DNA of 64,000 bases from Plantago ovata (GCA_028274465.1 CM051457.1:103539982-103603981); one strand, 5' to 3'; shown: positions 43,011 through 54,208, numbered from the stretch's first letter. A program made the numbers and translations. Notes: generated from the sequence alone by a model not told the origin.

Positions 43011-44140
43011 CAGCAAAGTGTACTGAGCCATTGCCATGAGCTTAACTGTGGGGGACACTACAGTGGATTGAAGACAGCACGCAAGGTACTGCAGGCAGGA
43101 TTTTTCTGGCCAACAATATACAAAGATGCTCGAAGTTTTGTGAAGAATTGTGACCCATGTCAACGAGGTGGTGGTATTGGCAAGAAAGATGAAATGCCCC
43201 TTCAAGGGAATCTAGTGGTAGAACCTTTCGATGTATGGGGCATTGATTTTATGGGACCATTTCCAAACAGTGGAGGCTATGAATACATTCTTGTTGTAGT
43301 GGACTATGTGACTAAATGGGTAGAGGCAATTCCTACAAAAACGAATGACGGTGCAGTAGTTATGAAGTTCTTGAAGGAAGTAATATTCTCGAGATTTGGT
43401 TGCCCTAGGATAATCATCAGCGATGGAGGGTCCCACTTCGTCAATAGAACGTTTGCTTCCCTTCTTAAGAGATACAGTGTCCACCATAGTGTCGCTACAC
43501 CTTATCACCCGCAAACATCGGGGCAAGTCGAAGTCAGCAACCGTCAAATCAAGAAGAACCTGGAGCGAGTAGTGAAGCCTAGTAGAAAGGATTGGGCAGG
43601 AAAATTGAATGATGCAGTTTGGGCATACAGGACTAGGTACAAGACTGTGATCGGACCACTCCGTACAGACTCGTGTATGGAAAAGCATGTCATCTTCCCG
43701 TAGAACTAGAACACAAGGCATATTGGGCCATTAAAACACTCAATCTTGATATGGGAAAGGCTGGCGAGGAACGATTGTTGCAACTAGATGAGCTTGATGA
43801 ATTACGACTAGGTGCTTATGAAAATGCCAAGATCTACAAGGAAATTACTAAGAAGTATCATGATCGTGGTATAGTATGTAAGGAATTGATTCCTGGACAG
43901 AAAGCTTTGGTGTTTAATTCTCGCCTTCGACTATTTCCTGGAAAGCTCCGTACTCGTTGGGATGGACCGTACGAAATTCTCGAAGTTGCTCCCCATGGAG
44001 CTGTTAAACTCTTCGATCCAAAGACGGGAAATACCTTCAAGGTGAATGGCCAACGAGTGAAGCCGTACTTCGAGATAACTAGTGATCAAAGGGAGGTTGA
44101 TCACCTTGAGCTTACCCTTACCGCCTCCACTGAATGTTAG
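43011..44140 (+). pseudogene. B1 integrase
   Basis: The zinc-binding HHCC part is [15 protein letters not shown] and NCDPCQRGG. The core has [19 protein letters not shown] and [12 protein letters not shown], providing D, D and E. A one-base loss near 43656 shifts the last part, which continues openly from 43673 with [30 protein letters not shown] and [14 protein letters not shown], ending at a TAG (44138-44140). No additional sense ORF follows before the 3' LTR. Confidence 0.88.
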
Positions 44141-45635
44141 TGTGTTTTGTTTTGTTTTCTCACGAGTTTGATTAAGTATTATAGGTAACTTATACAAGCA
44201 TTAGCTCTCACCTTGGATCCACTTTCGGCGTTCGGGACGAGCGACGACGTTCAGGTTTGGGGAGGAGGTTATCGCTGGTTATCTCTATACTTATCTTGCT
44301 TATGAAAAACTCGTGATTTTTTTTGCATTTGCACGTTTACTGCTTTCCTAGGATAGTTTTGCATGTTTAATATGGAGTTTATTGCCGAATTTTTTGATCT
44401 TTTTTATTGGGTAGATCAACTAGCTATGCCATTAATCGTATGCTTCATCTTTATGAATTTGTTTGAGGTCTGTCTCGCTTGGCTTGTCACGTTTATGTAT
44501 TGCACTTAGTTAAGCATGGTAGTCTCGACATCACTTAGTGGTGTTTTCTCTACTGCGGTTCACGAAGGCCTTTATAATAGGATGATGCATGTTAGGGTCT
44601 TATGGTTGTTTCCCGAGCAATTATGTACCTAAGAGGCAGCAAGTCTTCACCATGCTTTGAGGTTGCGAAATGCCTAGGAAGGAGGTAATGTGAGGTTGTG
44701 TGATCCTTTGTTTATAACCTATTCTTCCGAATAGGTTTGGGGAGGGGGTTACACCATCATTAGACTTGTTTCTGTTTTTCATTTTTCGTATCGTGAGTTT
44801 ATTTTTCCTTTTCCGTAAATTTTGTACTCCAACCTATTCTTTCGAATAGGTTTGGGGAAGTCGTGTGAGTCATTATGTTTCTCTTTTTGTTATGCTACTG
44901 CTGGCTAAAAAAAAATCGAAAAAAAGAAAGAAAAATTCCAGAAAAAGAAAAAGAAAAAAAAGAATCTGGAAAGAAAAGAAAAAAAGAGAAGACCCCAAAA
45001 AAGCAAAGAAGGGTCCAAAAAAGAAAGCCAAATAGCAGTTTAGCAAAGTTTGAGTCTTTTCCATTTTTCGTAGTCGTGTTGTAATTTTCTATTTTTATTT
45101 TTTATCTTTTTTGTCTTGAGTGTCATCTGTTCAAGACCACCCTCGTCCTGCCATTCAGGAAGTGGTGAATAGCTTAAGACTTTACTTGAGAGATGGGTAG
45201 AATAGGGGAGTGTTATCTTTTATAGGGAACCCTCCTTCGTTTGATGAGAGCCAGTACTGGTTCGACCTCTTTTGAGGAAAAGTCTTAACATGGTGGAACA
45301 GCAGTAAGTCCTCAGTTTCATAGGCACGGGACAACCATTCGTATCTTAGCATTCTTCATTACGTCGTCACTGACTAGGTCCAGGTAGAGAATGTTACGAG
45401 AGACTATCTTGTCTTGACATAAGTGCTTATGTGGATGTGTATAAGTCAATCGAGGTATTCTTCAACCTATATTCATGCTTTGATTTATATGGTTTTTGTT
45501 CATATGTTATTTGATAGATTCAGTAGAATAGTTCATTTTAATTAGCATGAAACTCCATTTTGTGTCTTGCATGTTTTTTGTATTAGAGTCTAGCTTAGTT
45601 GTTTGAGGACAAGCAAAGGTTCGGTTTGGGGAGGC
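44141..45635 (+). other. B1 3' noncoding tail
   Basis: GGTTTGGGGAGGAGG lies at about 44252-44267. Hairpin plus polypurine motifs lie at 44716-44747 and 44831-44860. An A-rich tract lies at 44907-45020, and the terminal GGTTTGGGGAGG abuts the 3' LTR. No coding frame is present. Confidence 0.8.
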
Positions 45636-46959
45636 TGATGAATGTGTATTTTACACTTTCATTCGAGTCTTTTTCACCTATTTTAGCTATCCTCTATGTT
45701 AATTTAGCTATATTTTAGTGCATTTTATTAGAATAGTGTCACGTTTCCCTTTAGATCTTATTTTACAGGTTTTGGTTGAAATTCGAAGATTTCTGAGCAA
45801 TTATATTGAAGTTGACAAGGAATTGGTGTTCAGAAGCCTATTTGGAGTATTTGAATGTTTCCGGATAGGATTTGGAGTCTAGGGGTCGAATCTGGAGGTT
45901 AACGCCACTAGAAGTCAGAAACCGAGTCCGAAAAGGTGAAGAAATCCAAAACCGCGTCGAAAACGCGGAAATTCCGCGAAAATACCGGGGGGCGAACCGC
46001 CGCACCATGGGGCGAACCACCCCGTAGTTTTTCGGGGCCTATATATAGTGCTCAGATTTTCTCCGAAAATCATATCTTTCCAGACCTACTTTCTCACCTC
46101 TCTCTATAGTTTTAGGTAGGAACTTCCCGGGGCCTGTCTTGGGAGTTCTGTAGCTTAGGGGATACTTTTTCATAGCAGATTGGAGCTCGTAGGACCGCAA
46201 TCATCCGGAGATTGACAACCTTCGGTAACTTTGTATCTTACAGTTTTATTCTACTTATTTTATATTCTTTCAATATGTTTTCTTCTATGATTTCTATTGA
46301 TTGCATGCCTATTATGAGTAGCTAAACTTATCATTGGTGGTAGTATGTGAATTCTTAGCGAAGGGAAGATAATCATGCTAATGGCTATATCGCGCATTAT
46401 ACTCCGTGTCATTGCTTTATTTCGTTGATCAGTTGTAACCAAAATTCTCGTATGTTGTATTAATTATTATGCACAATTGGACACTTGTCGACCATCAGAC
46501 CAATTATCTTCGTAGTGTTGAGTAATTACGGAACACATTAGGACATTCTTCAGACCAATTATCTTCGTAGTGTTGAGTAATTACAAAACACATTAGGACA
46601 ATCGTGATTGACTTGTCAGACCAATTATCTTGGTAGTGCTTAATATTTGCAACAGGACACTAGATTGATTCAAAGATCTCTATGCAAGACCGAGGAATTT
46701 ATGCATGATTATCGACCCGTTATGTTAAGAAGGACCATACTATCACCAATCTCCATTATCTGCTAGAAACCCCCTATTGCTTTCTGTTTGCTGTTTTTAT
46801 ATTCTAAATTAGATTTGATAAAGCTAGTATAGTCCTGAGAGAACGACACTCGAGTCATTCTACTGCTACACTACGGTTTTCGTTGTAGTTGTGGATTGCC
46901 TTTGGCTAAATAACAAATTTATTTGACTGAACCGGGACCTGACAAATCTCCGTTCATCA
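45636..46959 (+). repeat. 3' LTR of B1
   Basis: Pairs with 38690-40012. TATATATAG lies at 46040-46048, directly after the inverted-repeat array at about 45985-46026. Confidence 0.95.
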
Positions 46960-46967
46960 AAAGCTAC

Positions 46968-47410
46968 CTGAAGCGAGCACATGCTAAGCTCGTGGGCGCG
47001 ACCCAGTTCTGACATCTGGATTAGCCTCTTCACTTCAGCCTCCTGACTTAGAGCCGTAGTCTTGCTCTTCTTGCGAGGAGGTTCATTGTTACCTCCAAGC
47101 ACGAGCTTCCTCGACCCGACACCCTTCTTCCCTGTAGGCTTCTTCGGTTGCTTCTCTTGCTCCCCGGCCGCGGCCTCCTCGGCATGCTTAGCAGCCGCAT
47201 CTTCCTCGGATTTTTTGAGAACCTCAACGGGATTCTCACGGGTCTCGAGCCCTTCCTGCACCAGGGCATCTCGGTGGTGCGAGGCACTCCTTGGCGGAGA
47301 GAGGTTGAGAGAACCAAGGATGTTCGTATCCTTGTTGGTCATCCGTTGCTTCCTCCTCTGCTCCTCCTTTGCTGCCAATGTCCTCGACATTATCCAATGA
47401 AACCAGTAAG
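46968..47410 (-). pseudogene. Antisense gene of C, exon 2
   Basis: A 443-bp exon between TTATCTGCAG (acceptor, 47411-47420) and CTTCAG|GTAGCT (donor at 46967-46966). The frame runs YWFHWIMSRTLAAKEEQRRK, an Ala/Glu/Lys-rich middle, GKKGVGSRKLVLGG, then EVKRLIQMSELGRAHELSM. Length and phase (2 + 147 codons) join it to exon 1 as a phase-1 junction and to exon 3 as phase 0. It is hydrophilic, with likely nuclear-localisation-like basic clusters (PPRKKSK). Confidence 0.7.
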
Positions 47411-47560
47411 CTGCAGATAAAAACACAAGTTAGAAAAGGAAGCGAGAAGCATAAAAAACGAGAAGGGTACATGCGCGAGAACATCACAAGCAAGCAACAA
47501 AGGAAAGAGCAAGTATGAACATGACAAGTACAGAAACTATAAAAAGCTTTCTAAGCATAC
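47411..47560 (-). other. Probable intron 1 of the antisense gene
   Basis: 150 bp on the minus strand from CTTCG|GTATGC to TATCTGCAG|CTTACTGG. The removed part is T-rich with stops in all frames. Splicing joins a G to CT, giving an Ala codon and an open frame through the junction. Confidence 0.6.
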
Positions 47561-49418
47561 CGAAGAGCACATCATTCGAGAACCTATTGCCAGTGTACCC
47601 AGTATCGGCATAAGGAGAAAGACCGGCCAAGTATGGAAGGGGTTGCAGACGAGGCCCCAGTAAAAGTACTTCTCGGGATTGGGCCCCTTGTTCTTCTCCT
47701 CGAGCTCTAAGACCACGGGTCTAACTCAGCCGACAAAGGATGCTTCTCGGCTATGCGTCCTCGATACATGAGTTTAGGGACTCCCCATTCAGCTTCCTCC
47801 TCGCTCATGTTAAGTAACTTCTTCTTTTTGATATATAAGTACCGATGAAACCATTTATAGCCCGAAGAGAAAGGAGCGTCCATGATAAAGCCCAAACCTG
47901 GTCGCGCATTGAAGTAGTAGAAATACTTGTTGCCCGAGCTCATTGAGACCCTGAAGATCTGATTGACATTATGGAAGCTGAGCTCGGCCCCGTGCTTCTT
48001 GCAGAACACTCCAAAGCACACAAGGGTCCCAAAGGCACTGGGCACGAGCTGCCAAGGAGCAATCCCTAAAGTGTTGAAGATGTCACAGAAAGCGTCACAG
48101 AACGGCAAGATCCATCCTCGATCTAAGTTTAAGCAATGGACCGCCATATAACCAGGAGGCGCATTGTAGAAAGTTTGATCCTGTTTGGGAACGAGGATGT
48201 CAAATTTACTTTCAGGAAGAGTGTACTTCCATTGAAGAGTGGCGATCTCATCTTCCTTCACAGTGGAAGCAGTAGTGGTAATAATGCCGTCCTCGTTCTT
48301 CTCACCCTCTGGATCGGGGAGGTCCACCTTAAGCGCACTCTGCGTAAATTTGTTCTGAGTGGCCTTGCTCGATTTAGGCTCCTTGACAGCCTTACCTTTG
48401 CTACTTTTCTTAGAGCGAGAACGCTTCTTCGCTCTCTTGGGCTCCTTACCCGGAGCATGCGTCTGAGCCTCCTCGGCAGCAGCTTTTGCTCGCCGAGCGG
48501 TTCTGTCCTCGATATGCCGCTGAAACTCAATCTCTTCTAAGGGATTTGGCGGCCGAGTGTTGTCACTGGGAAATGTGAAATCAATGGATCGAGGATCCAC
48601 TGAATGGTAACTGGTCTCCTCCTCGGGGGCATACTTTTTCCCGATGAGCAAGTCTCTCTGAGCTTGCCTATTCATCTCAGATAAGGATGGAGACGATGGC
48701 ATGGCGGTGCTCGGACCAGCTTCATTCGCGTGCACATCCATTATAGCACGAGGAGTTTCCTCCTCGTCATTAGTGACCACAGTCCGACGAGTGGTTTGAG
48801 GAGGGAATCTAACTCTCTTTTGCGGAGGAGTTGTCCGAGGAGAGGTAGCATCATCACTATCAACTATGATGATACCCTTGCCGCGTTGAATAGAATGGTC
48901 GCCCTCCTCGAATAATGACAGCGCGAGATCTGGTCGCTCTGTATCATCCATGTCTTCAACTCGGATGTCCATCGGATGAACCGCATCGAAAGCACCATAG
49001 TTTCGACCATGGACTTGAGCGGCTAAGGTAATGAGCTCAGCGGACACCCCAGGATTGGAAGGACCCCCCTCCTCTTCGGTCCTATCATCAATAAAGTCTT
49101 CGTCCTCGCTCCGACGCCTCTTACGAGTAACTAGCCGATACTCGGCCGCTTCTTCTTCCTCCTCGGTCGCATCATCGTCATCTTCATCATGGGTGTCTTT
49201 GCCTTCTTCACCCTCCTCGAGTTGGTCTTCTTCCCCAATCCCTCAGATCCTTCTTCCTCCCCGGATTCAGGAGCGGGCTCCTCGCCCATGGCGGCGTGCT
49301 CCAAGGTAGTATCTAGAAACATCGCCGATATCTCTAATGTATCGGCTGACGTAGTATGGTCGCTCCCATACTCCTCGACCTCGCGGCGGTTTTGGCTTTC
49401 GTCGCTTCTCTCGGACAT
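47561..49418 (-). pseudogene. Antisense gene of C, exon 1 (putative gypsy-type transposon domain)
   Basis: Starts MSERSDESQNRREVEEYG at 49418. A strongly acidic stretch follows with one frameshift near 49215-49240, then an open frame of 446 codons (49047-47707). A basic Lys/Arg/Ser-rich middle (KRAKKRSRSKKSSKGK) precedes a folded domain with AFCDIFNTLGIAPWQLVPSA, FGVFCKKHG, FRVSM and YYFNARPGLGF. This resembles the putative gypsy-type transposon domain found in antisense ORFs of Tat-lineage elements. A second shift near 47710 leads to a short conserved-looking tail with SPYADTGYTGNRF before the donor. Its function is unknown. Confidence 0.75.
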
Positions 49419-50804
49419 CCTAAAAGGGTAGGCAAAGAAGAGTTAGGATGGTTGGTGATAGTCCTTGAGGTCCGTTTATGTATTTTGTTATGTTCGACCT
49501 CCCGAACGGAGAAAAATCTCAAAAAAAGATAGATAAAAAGAAGTTACTCTACAAAAAACGGCAAGCATGCAAGGGGAACGAATAGCACAAATACGAGCAT
49601 ATCAAGAGCATACAAAAAATCGAGGAGCACAAGAGCGACCAACCGCTCAAAAACTCGACAAAGCCTAAACGCTCCTAATTACGTATTTTTACAGTTACAA
49701 TCCTACGCTAAGGAGGTAACGGGGAATTGCAGAGCAATAAAAGGGGAAGCATTGGTTTTCCGGTAAGTCCGTTTAAGTCATGTTTTAAGTCCTCTATTTA
49801 CCGGCCAAGAACTCAGGCCACCGGATTCCGGCATGTTAGAGGGAATGCGAAAACAAAAGACGAAAAGGAGCATACAATGGAAGCAAGTAATTCACGTTTT
49901 GGGATGAGAACTTACTTGCGAAAGTTTGGTTGAAGGCTTGAAAACGGAAACCGCACCGGGAAACTCGAACTCCGCCGAAAAAACGGTGTTTGATCGCCTG
50001 AAAAGAGTCCTCGATCTAACTTGGTCTCGAAGAGTCTGCTTGCCGATTGTCTTAAAATGGTCCTCGCTCTCTCTATATGCTCTGAGTGAATATGTTGCGA
50101 AAAGTGTGGAATGATCCGGTCTTGGCCTATTTATAGAAGGGTATCTCGGGAATACGAACCGTCGCCTACCCTCGCTCCATCCGGACCGAACACGTGTCCA
50201 CTATCAACGGTTCAAATCACAGCCGCCTGACGGATTTACCAATCTACCCTCCACGCTCCTGCACCGGCACATTTCTCGGAAGAACGCGGATTACCTAATC
50301 ACCCAAGATAATCCGCAGAGCGAGGACCATGTCATGCGGATAAGTTGATGAGCGACGAGCGACCATTCACCCGAGAAGGAAAATCAAAGGATTCCTTTTT
50401 ACGGTACCGAGGAGCCACTTTCTCATGAAGCTTCTCAACAAATTGTCAAGAGAAAAAAGTGGAAGAAAATCATTTCATTCCATTTACTCACAATTGTCTC
50501 CTCGAGATAATTTACAAAGAGGATAGCGAAGAGGCAAAAAACCAAATAACCTATTTCCACCAAAGGACACTTACCCGGATCCAATCTCTAGCCAGTAAAC
50601 ATACCCCTTTTATAAGGTCCGAGAAACGTTTGCTCGCACCCTATAAAAAGGGCGGAAGGGAGAGATAGGAGGAGGGAAAGGCACCAAGGCGCGAATACGG
50701 AAATCTATTTTCGCCCACTACTAGTCGAGGCTCTGCTCGACCTCTACTTCAACATAGTTCCTCAACTATCTTCTACAAAGATACTTGGAAACTAGGGGGA
50801 CATA
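49419..50804. other. C region upstream of the antisense gene, with polypurine tract at its right end
   Basis: No sense ORF of note. On the minus strand it is the leader and promoter region of the antisense gene (TATA at 50128-50135). On the plus strand it ends in the purine-rich AAACTAGGGGGA (50789-50800), the likely plus-strand primer next to the 3' LTR. Confidence 0.6.
50128..50135 (-). promoter_or_regulatory. Candidate TATA box for the antisense gene
   Basis: TATAAATA, within CTATAAATAGGCC on the minus strand, about 710 bp upstream of the antisense start codon at 49418. It is a near-consensus plant TATA box in otherwise GC-balanced sequence. Confidence 0.5.
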
Positions 50805-51650
50805 TGTTGGTGTTAAAATATGTCCAGTCCGCGTGTACGAACTGGAGCGGTCTAAGAGCGCGACAAAGCATCAAGGGTCGTCCCTCAAAGGGCGCGACCA
50901 CACCCAAGTATGTCACTTAGGTGTGGCTCGACCAACATACGGTCCGACCCTCACTAAGAGGCCAACCCTCAAAATAAGCTCACTACAAGGACAATGCAGC
51001 TGTTGGACTCGAGGAGCATCTCTAGGGCGCGAGGAGGACCTTACATCAAGGTGACGCCCTCCAAAAGAGACTAGGCAGAGCACTACTCGGACCACGGACG
51101 TAAGAGGAAGGCACGAGGACCAAGGGCAACCACCCATGGTCGCTCCCTGTGGGACCCGTCTTCCAGAATACTCCATGGGACCCAAAAAGTCAATAATACC
51201 CTCCAAACCCTAGTCAAGATGTTTGGTCCAAAGCCCATGGACCTCCTTAATGGGCTTGGGCCAAAGGAGGCTTCAATCTCGACCGGACACTTGTCACAAT
51301 CCTACATAAAGTGACAATAAAATACTACAAGTATATAGAGGGGACTCATTCAGTATCCGCTGGGTAAGCATTCAAAGCTCTCACCCACCACTCACCTACT
51401 ACATTTACTACTCTTACTATGGAAGCCCTTCAACTCCCTACACGTAAAGTCGTCCCTCCGGTTTGATCCTCGACAACCGGGCACGAGGTACTAAACCCCC
51501 CCCCCCCCCCACAGTCTCTTTCAGGTACGAGGAAGCTACATGAAGGATTCCTATGATCTTAAGAGGAAGACTACATGAAGGAGACCTAAAATAGTGTACT
51601 GTGACGATCTATTGCGAACTTAGGAAGAAGTACGAATTACCCTTCAACAC
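50805..51650 (+). repeat. 3' LTR of C (right end uncertain)
   Basis: The first 268 bp match the 5' LTR remnant. A TATA-like GTATATAGAG lies at 51331-51340. A 15-base C run is at 51496-51510, followed by CACAGTCTCTTTCAGG. The end could be near 51522 or as far as 51650, because the 5' LTR is truncated and no duplication of the left flank (CATTC) was found. Confidence 0.8.
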
Positions 51651-52250
51651 AATCAAGTTGAAATAAAATAGAATAACAATCGCATTCGATATACTACTTT
51701 TGCAAAATCTCTAACATTAAATTTGAATAAAAAACTTTATATATTTTAGTTGCTTTGATTTACAGTCTTGCTCAACGGTTTATTCTGAAACAATAAAGTT
51801 TATCAATAAAATTGAGAGTATGGAATAACAATCGCATTTAATACGACTATACTGCAACAAGCAAATAAAATAACACTATAATTCGTTTTTATTTACGGTC
51901 GTCCTTAACAAGTTTATTTCAAAATAATTTAGAACAATAAATTTGTTCAGAGGTTTATTCCACAATTATTTACAATAAAATAACAATACATTCGATGGGT
52001 TTATTCTATAAACTCTCTGGCAACAAATTGAAAGAGAATATTAGTATACATTTTAAGTAATTTTATTTAATTATTTACGTCTCTAAAATTTCCCATCGAA
52101 ATTCGAAGGGTTATTTCCTAATAATTTAATACATGACTAATATATGTTATTTCAAATGTGATAACTAAAGATAAAAATTGGAAAAACACAATGACAAAAA
52201 GAGATTTGTGGTCGTATTAATCTGATCCCCCCATCCTTTGTTGGGTGCGG
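51651..52250. other. AT-rich intergenic DNA
   Basis: Degenerate phrases such as AATAACAATCGCATT recur at about 51670, 51826 and 51970 and resemble the left flank of element C. No gene is seen. The last part is the 3' flank of the cystatin gene. Confidence 0.5.
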
Positions 52251-52589
52251 TTAGATTTTTTTTTCCTCAACGACAATAGATGCCTTCTCATCCTTGCCAA
52301 TCGTTACAAGAACATCATAATAGCCTGATTTTGCACCATCATGGTGGGCCAAGATAACAAGGGCGTAAGATGGAGTCCTAGTAGACACTTTGATACCGGT
52401 TGCATGGAACACACGGTCGAAAACCAATGTGGGTTTAGATTGTTTGTTGTGCTCATCCACTGCAAACTTAGCTACTTTTATCACCTTAGGGTCCTTGACG
52501 TCAAATACGGTCAACTCGCATGTAGCATTAGAGGAGACAAATAATAATGTGAAAATGAAAAAGAAAGAGAGTATCTTGATGATGGCCAT
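52251..52589 (-). CDS. Phytocystatin-like protein with degenerate inhibitory loop
   Basis: 112 residues, intronless, the usual size of a secreted plant cystatin. Residues 1-23 form a signal peptide with a hydrophobic FFFIFTLLFV core. VAKFAVDEHN near residue 39 fits the plant-specific cystatin signature in the alpha helix. The first inhibitory loop, normally QXVXG, is not recognisable: the aligned stretch reads RVFHATG. The C-terminal Trp loop is also missing, since the end YYDVLVTIGKDE lacks a Pro-Trp. Cystatins block papain-type cysteine proteases in plant defence and seed turnover. With both loops altered, this one may not inhibit. The single ATG before the signal peptide is the start. The gene is flanked by AT-rich DNA and appears intact. 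Confidence 0.78.
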   Translation of the reverse strand: MAIIKILSFFFIFTLLFVSSNATCELTVFDVKDPKVIKVAKFAVDEHNKQSKPTLVFDRVFHATGIKVSTRTPSYALVILAHHDGAKSGYYDVLVTIGKDEKASIVVEEKKI

Positions 52590-52697
52590 TTCTTAATCTA
52601 TATTATTTTTTGCACAAGATGCAAGCTGCGTTTTTTATTTTTTTTCCTTCTTATTTTTTTTATTTTGGCTGTGAATATATGTTTTTGTATGTTATTA

Positions 52698-52705
52698 TAT
52701 TTATA
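52698..52705 (-). promoter_or_regulatory. TATA box of the cystatin-like gene
   Basis: TATAAATA on the minus strand, about 110 bp upstream of the start codon. Confidence 0.55.
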
Positions 52706-53570
52706 GTGGTTTTTTTGCATCAAAATCTTGTGGTTTGGTAAAGTATGGTTACTACTAGTTATAGATTTAGTGGATAGCCGTGCATTTGGAAGAGATTTAA
52801 ATGAGTGGTCATCTTTTAATCATTACATTTTCGAATTAGAGTGTTGGACATTGTGAATGTAGATGCCAAAGACCTAAGGTGGTTTAGGTGTGGAGGTATA
52901 AGGTGGTGTGGAACAGTTGTATAAAAATAGTGTAGTGGTAGTTGTAATATTTGCCGTTTCAAAAAGAAAAAGACATTATGTTATAGAATATATTTTAAAC
53001 AATATAAATGTATGATGCAATTATAAATGCAAAATAGAATGAGAAAAGAGCATCTTCAACCATCAAACTATATTTTAATGTCGTCAAATACTGCCACGTC
53101 AACATTTCGATTCACTCATGGCGCAACTTTTTTTAATTAACGCAACTCGTATCCCTTCGATCGTAAATCCTGTATTACTCAAATATATATGAGGTTTTTT
53201 GTCACAACTCTAGTTTATTAATCGGGTCTCCAACTAATTAAAACAAGGAATATAAAAGTTACAAATTGGTGATAGCTTTGAGAGTTTCTATCAAATTGGT
53301 GCGACCTAAAATCTTTCCTACAAATAACTTTTTATCAATTTGGTGATTGTGTTAATTTTAGTATTAATTTATCAAACTAAAATTCCTATATTTTCTCCAC
53401 CTACCACGTTTCTCTTAATCAGTCAACCACACACTAAAATGCCAAACATCATTGATAAATTCGGTTCCTTTGAACAAAAATCCCGGTCCGGGTTTATTGT
53501 ACCAAAATGTATACCATTTCGTATACCATTACTAAAAATTGGAAAAGATTGACAAACAAATTATATATAT
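52706..53570. other. Intergenic DNA upstream of the cystatin-like gene
   Basis: AT-rich, with no domain-bearing ORF and no element terminus recognised. Confidence 0.5.
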
Positions 53571-53649
53571 TGTTGGTCCCTTTAAACAACAAGAAAAGAC
53601 TAGAGGGGGGGGGGGGTGAATAGTCTTTTAAACTTTTGTCGTTTAAAAA
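53571..53649 (+). other. Possible start of another repeat, cut by the gap
   Basis: TGTTGGTCCC is followed by ACAACAAG and a 12-base G run (53605-53616), then GTGAATAG. It starts with TG after an AT tract and may be an LTR start, but only 79 bp are visible. Confidence 0.2.
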
Positions 53650-53749
53650 NNNNNNNNNNNNNNNNNNNNNNNNNNNNNNNNNNNNNNNNNNNNNNNNNNN
53701 NNNNNNNNNNNNNNNNNNNNNNNNNNNNNNNNNNNNNNNNNNNNNNNNN
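53650..53749. other. Assembly gap (100 N)
   Basis: Exactly 100 unknown bases, a typical placeholder length. It removes the first part of the B2 5' LTR and its left target duplication. Confidence 0.99.
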
Positions 53750-54205
53750 ATCAAAATTCTCGTATGTTGTATTATCATTATGCCACTCGGGACACTTCAG
53801 CCAAACAGACTTAATTATCTTGAGTGTGAATGATTACGGAACACAATCGGAGTTAGTTGTTGCAGGCAGGGGGACCCCCTATTATCTCGTAGTGCACAAT
53901 ATTACAACAGGACCCAAGATTCATTCAAAGATCTCTATGCAAGACCGAGGAATTATGCATGATTATCGACCCATTTTGTAAGAATGCCCCTACTATCACC
54001 AACCCCATTACTGCTTGAAAAACCCCCTATTGCTTTATCTGCTGTTTTATATTTTCTTTTTAATTAGATAAGCTAGTTATAGTCCTGAGAGAACGACACT
54101 CGAGTCATTCTGCTGCTACACTACGGTTTTCGTTGTAGTTGTGGATGCCTTTGGCTAAATACAAATATAATTTGACTGACCGGGACTGACAACCTCCGTT
54201 CATCA
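53750..54205 (+). repeat. Partial 5' LTR of B2
   Basis: Matches the 3' part of 61092-62351 but with many single-base and short indels, unlike any other LTR pair here. The differences cluster next to the gap. Confidence 0.88.
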
Positions 54206-54208
54206 AAT

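Larger units (their letters stand above)
38690..46959 (+). mobile_element. Athila-like element B1, gag-deleted, target duplication AAAGC
   Basis: An 8270-bp element with LTRs 38690-40012 and 45636-46959 and a perfect AAAGC duplication (38685-38689, 46960-46964). It encodes protease, reverse transcriptase, RNase H and integrase but has lost about 1.25 kb of gag. The pol frame is broken by two stops and two single-base losses. The two LTRs differ at about a dozen positions in their first 430 bp. It lies inside intron 2 of the antisense gene of C. Confidence 0.95.
19750..51650 (+). mobile_element. Old Tat-lineage Ty3/gypsy element C, opened by three later insertions
   Basis: The truncated 5' LTR (19750-20017) and the 3' LTR (50805 onward) belong to the same family. 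Between them lie gag, protease, reverse transcriptase, two RNase H domains, integrase and a long antisense gene, the layout known for the Tat lineage. A1 (24717-34322), a solo LTR (36586-37900) and B1 (38690-46959) are inserted, each with a perfect target duplication. Removing them rejoins the C sequence in register. The coding region has many stops and frameshifts, so C is dead. The right boundary is uncertain (51.52-51.65 kb), and no target duplication for C was confirmed. Confidence 0.85.

Noticed and set aside
44160-45635. Envelope-like ORF after pol in B1
   Set aside because: No frame of useful length, signal peptide or membrane segment is present. The region is noncoding with hairpins and an A-rich tract.
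48136-48540. Plus-strand ORF of 134 codons
   Set aside because: Shadow of the antisense exon 1, which encodes the basic and folded domains on the other strand.
51496-51510. 15-base C run as a functional site
   Set aside because: Homopolymer in a decayed LTR. Its length may be a sequencing artefact, like the 12-base G run at 53605.
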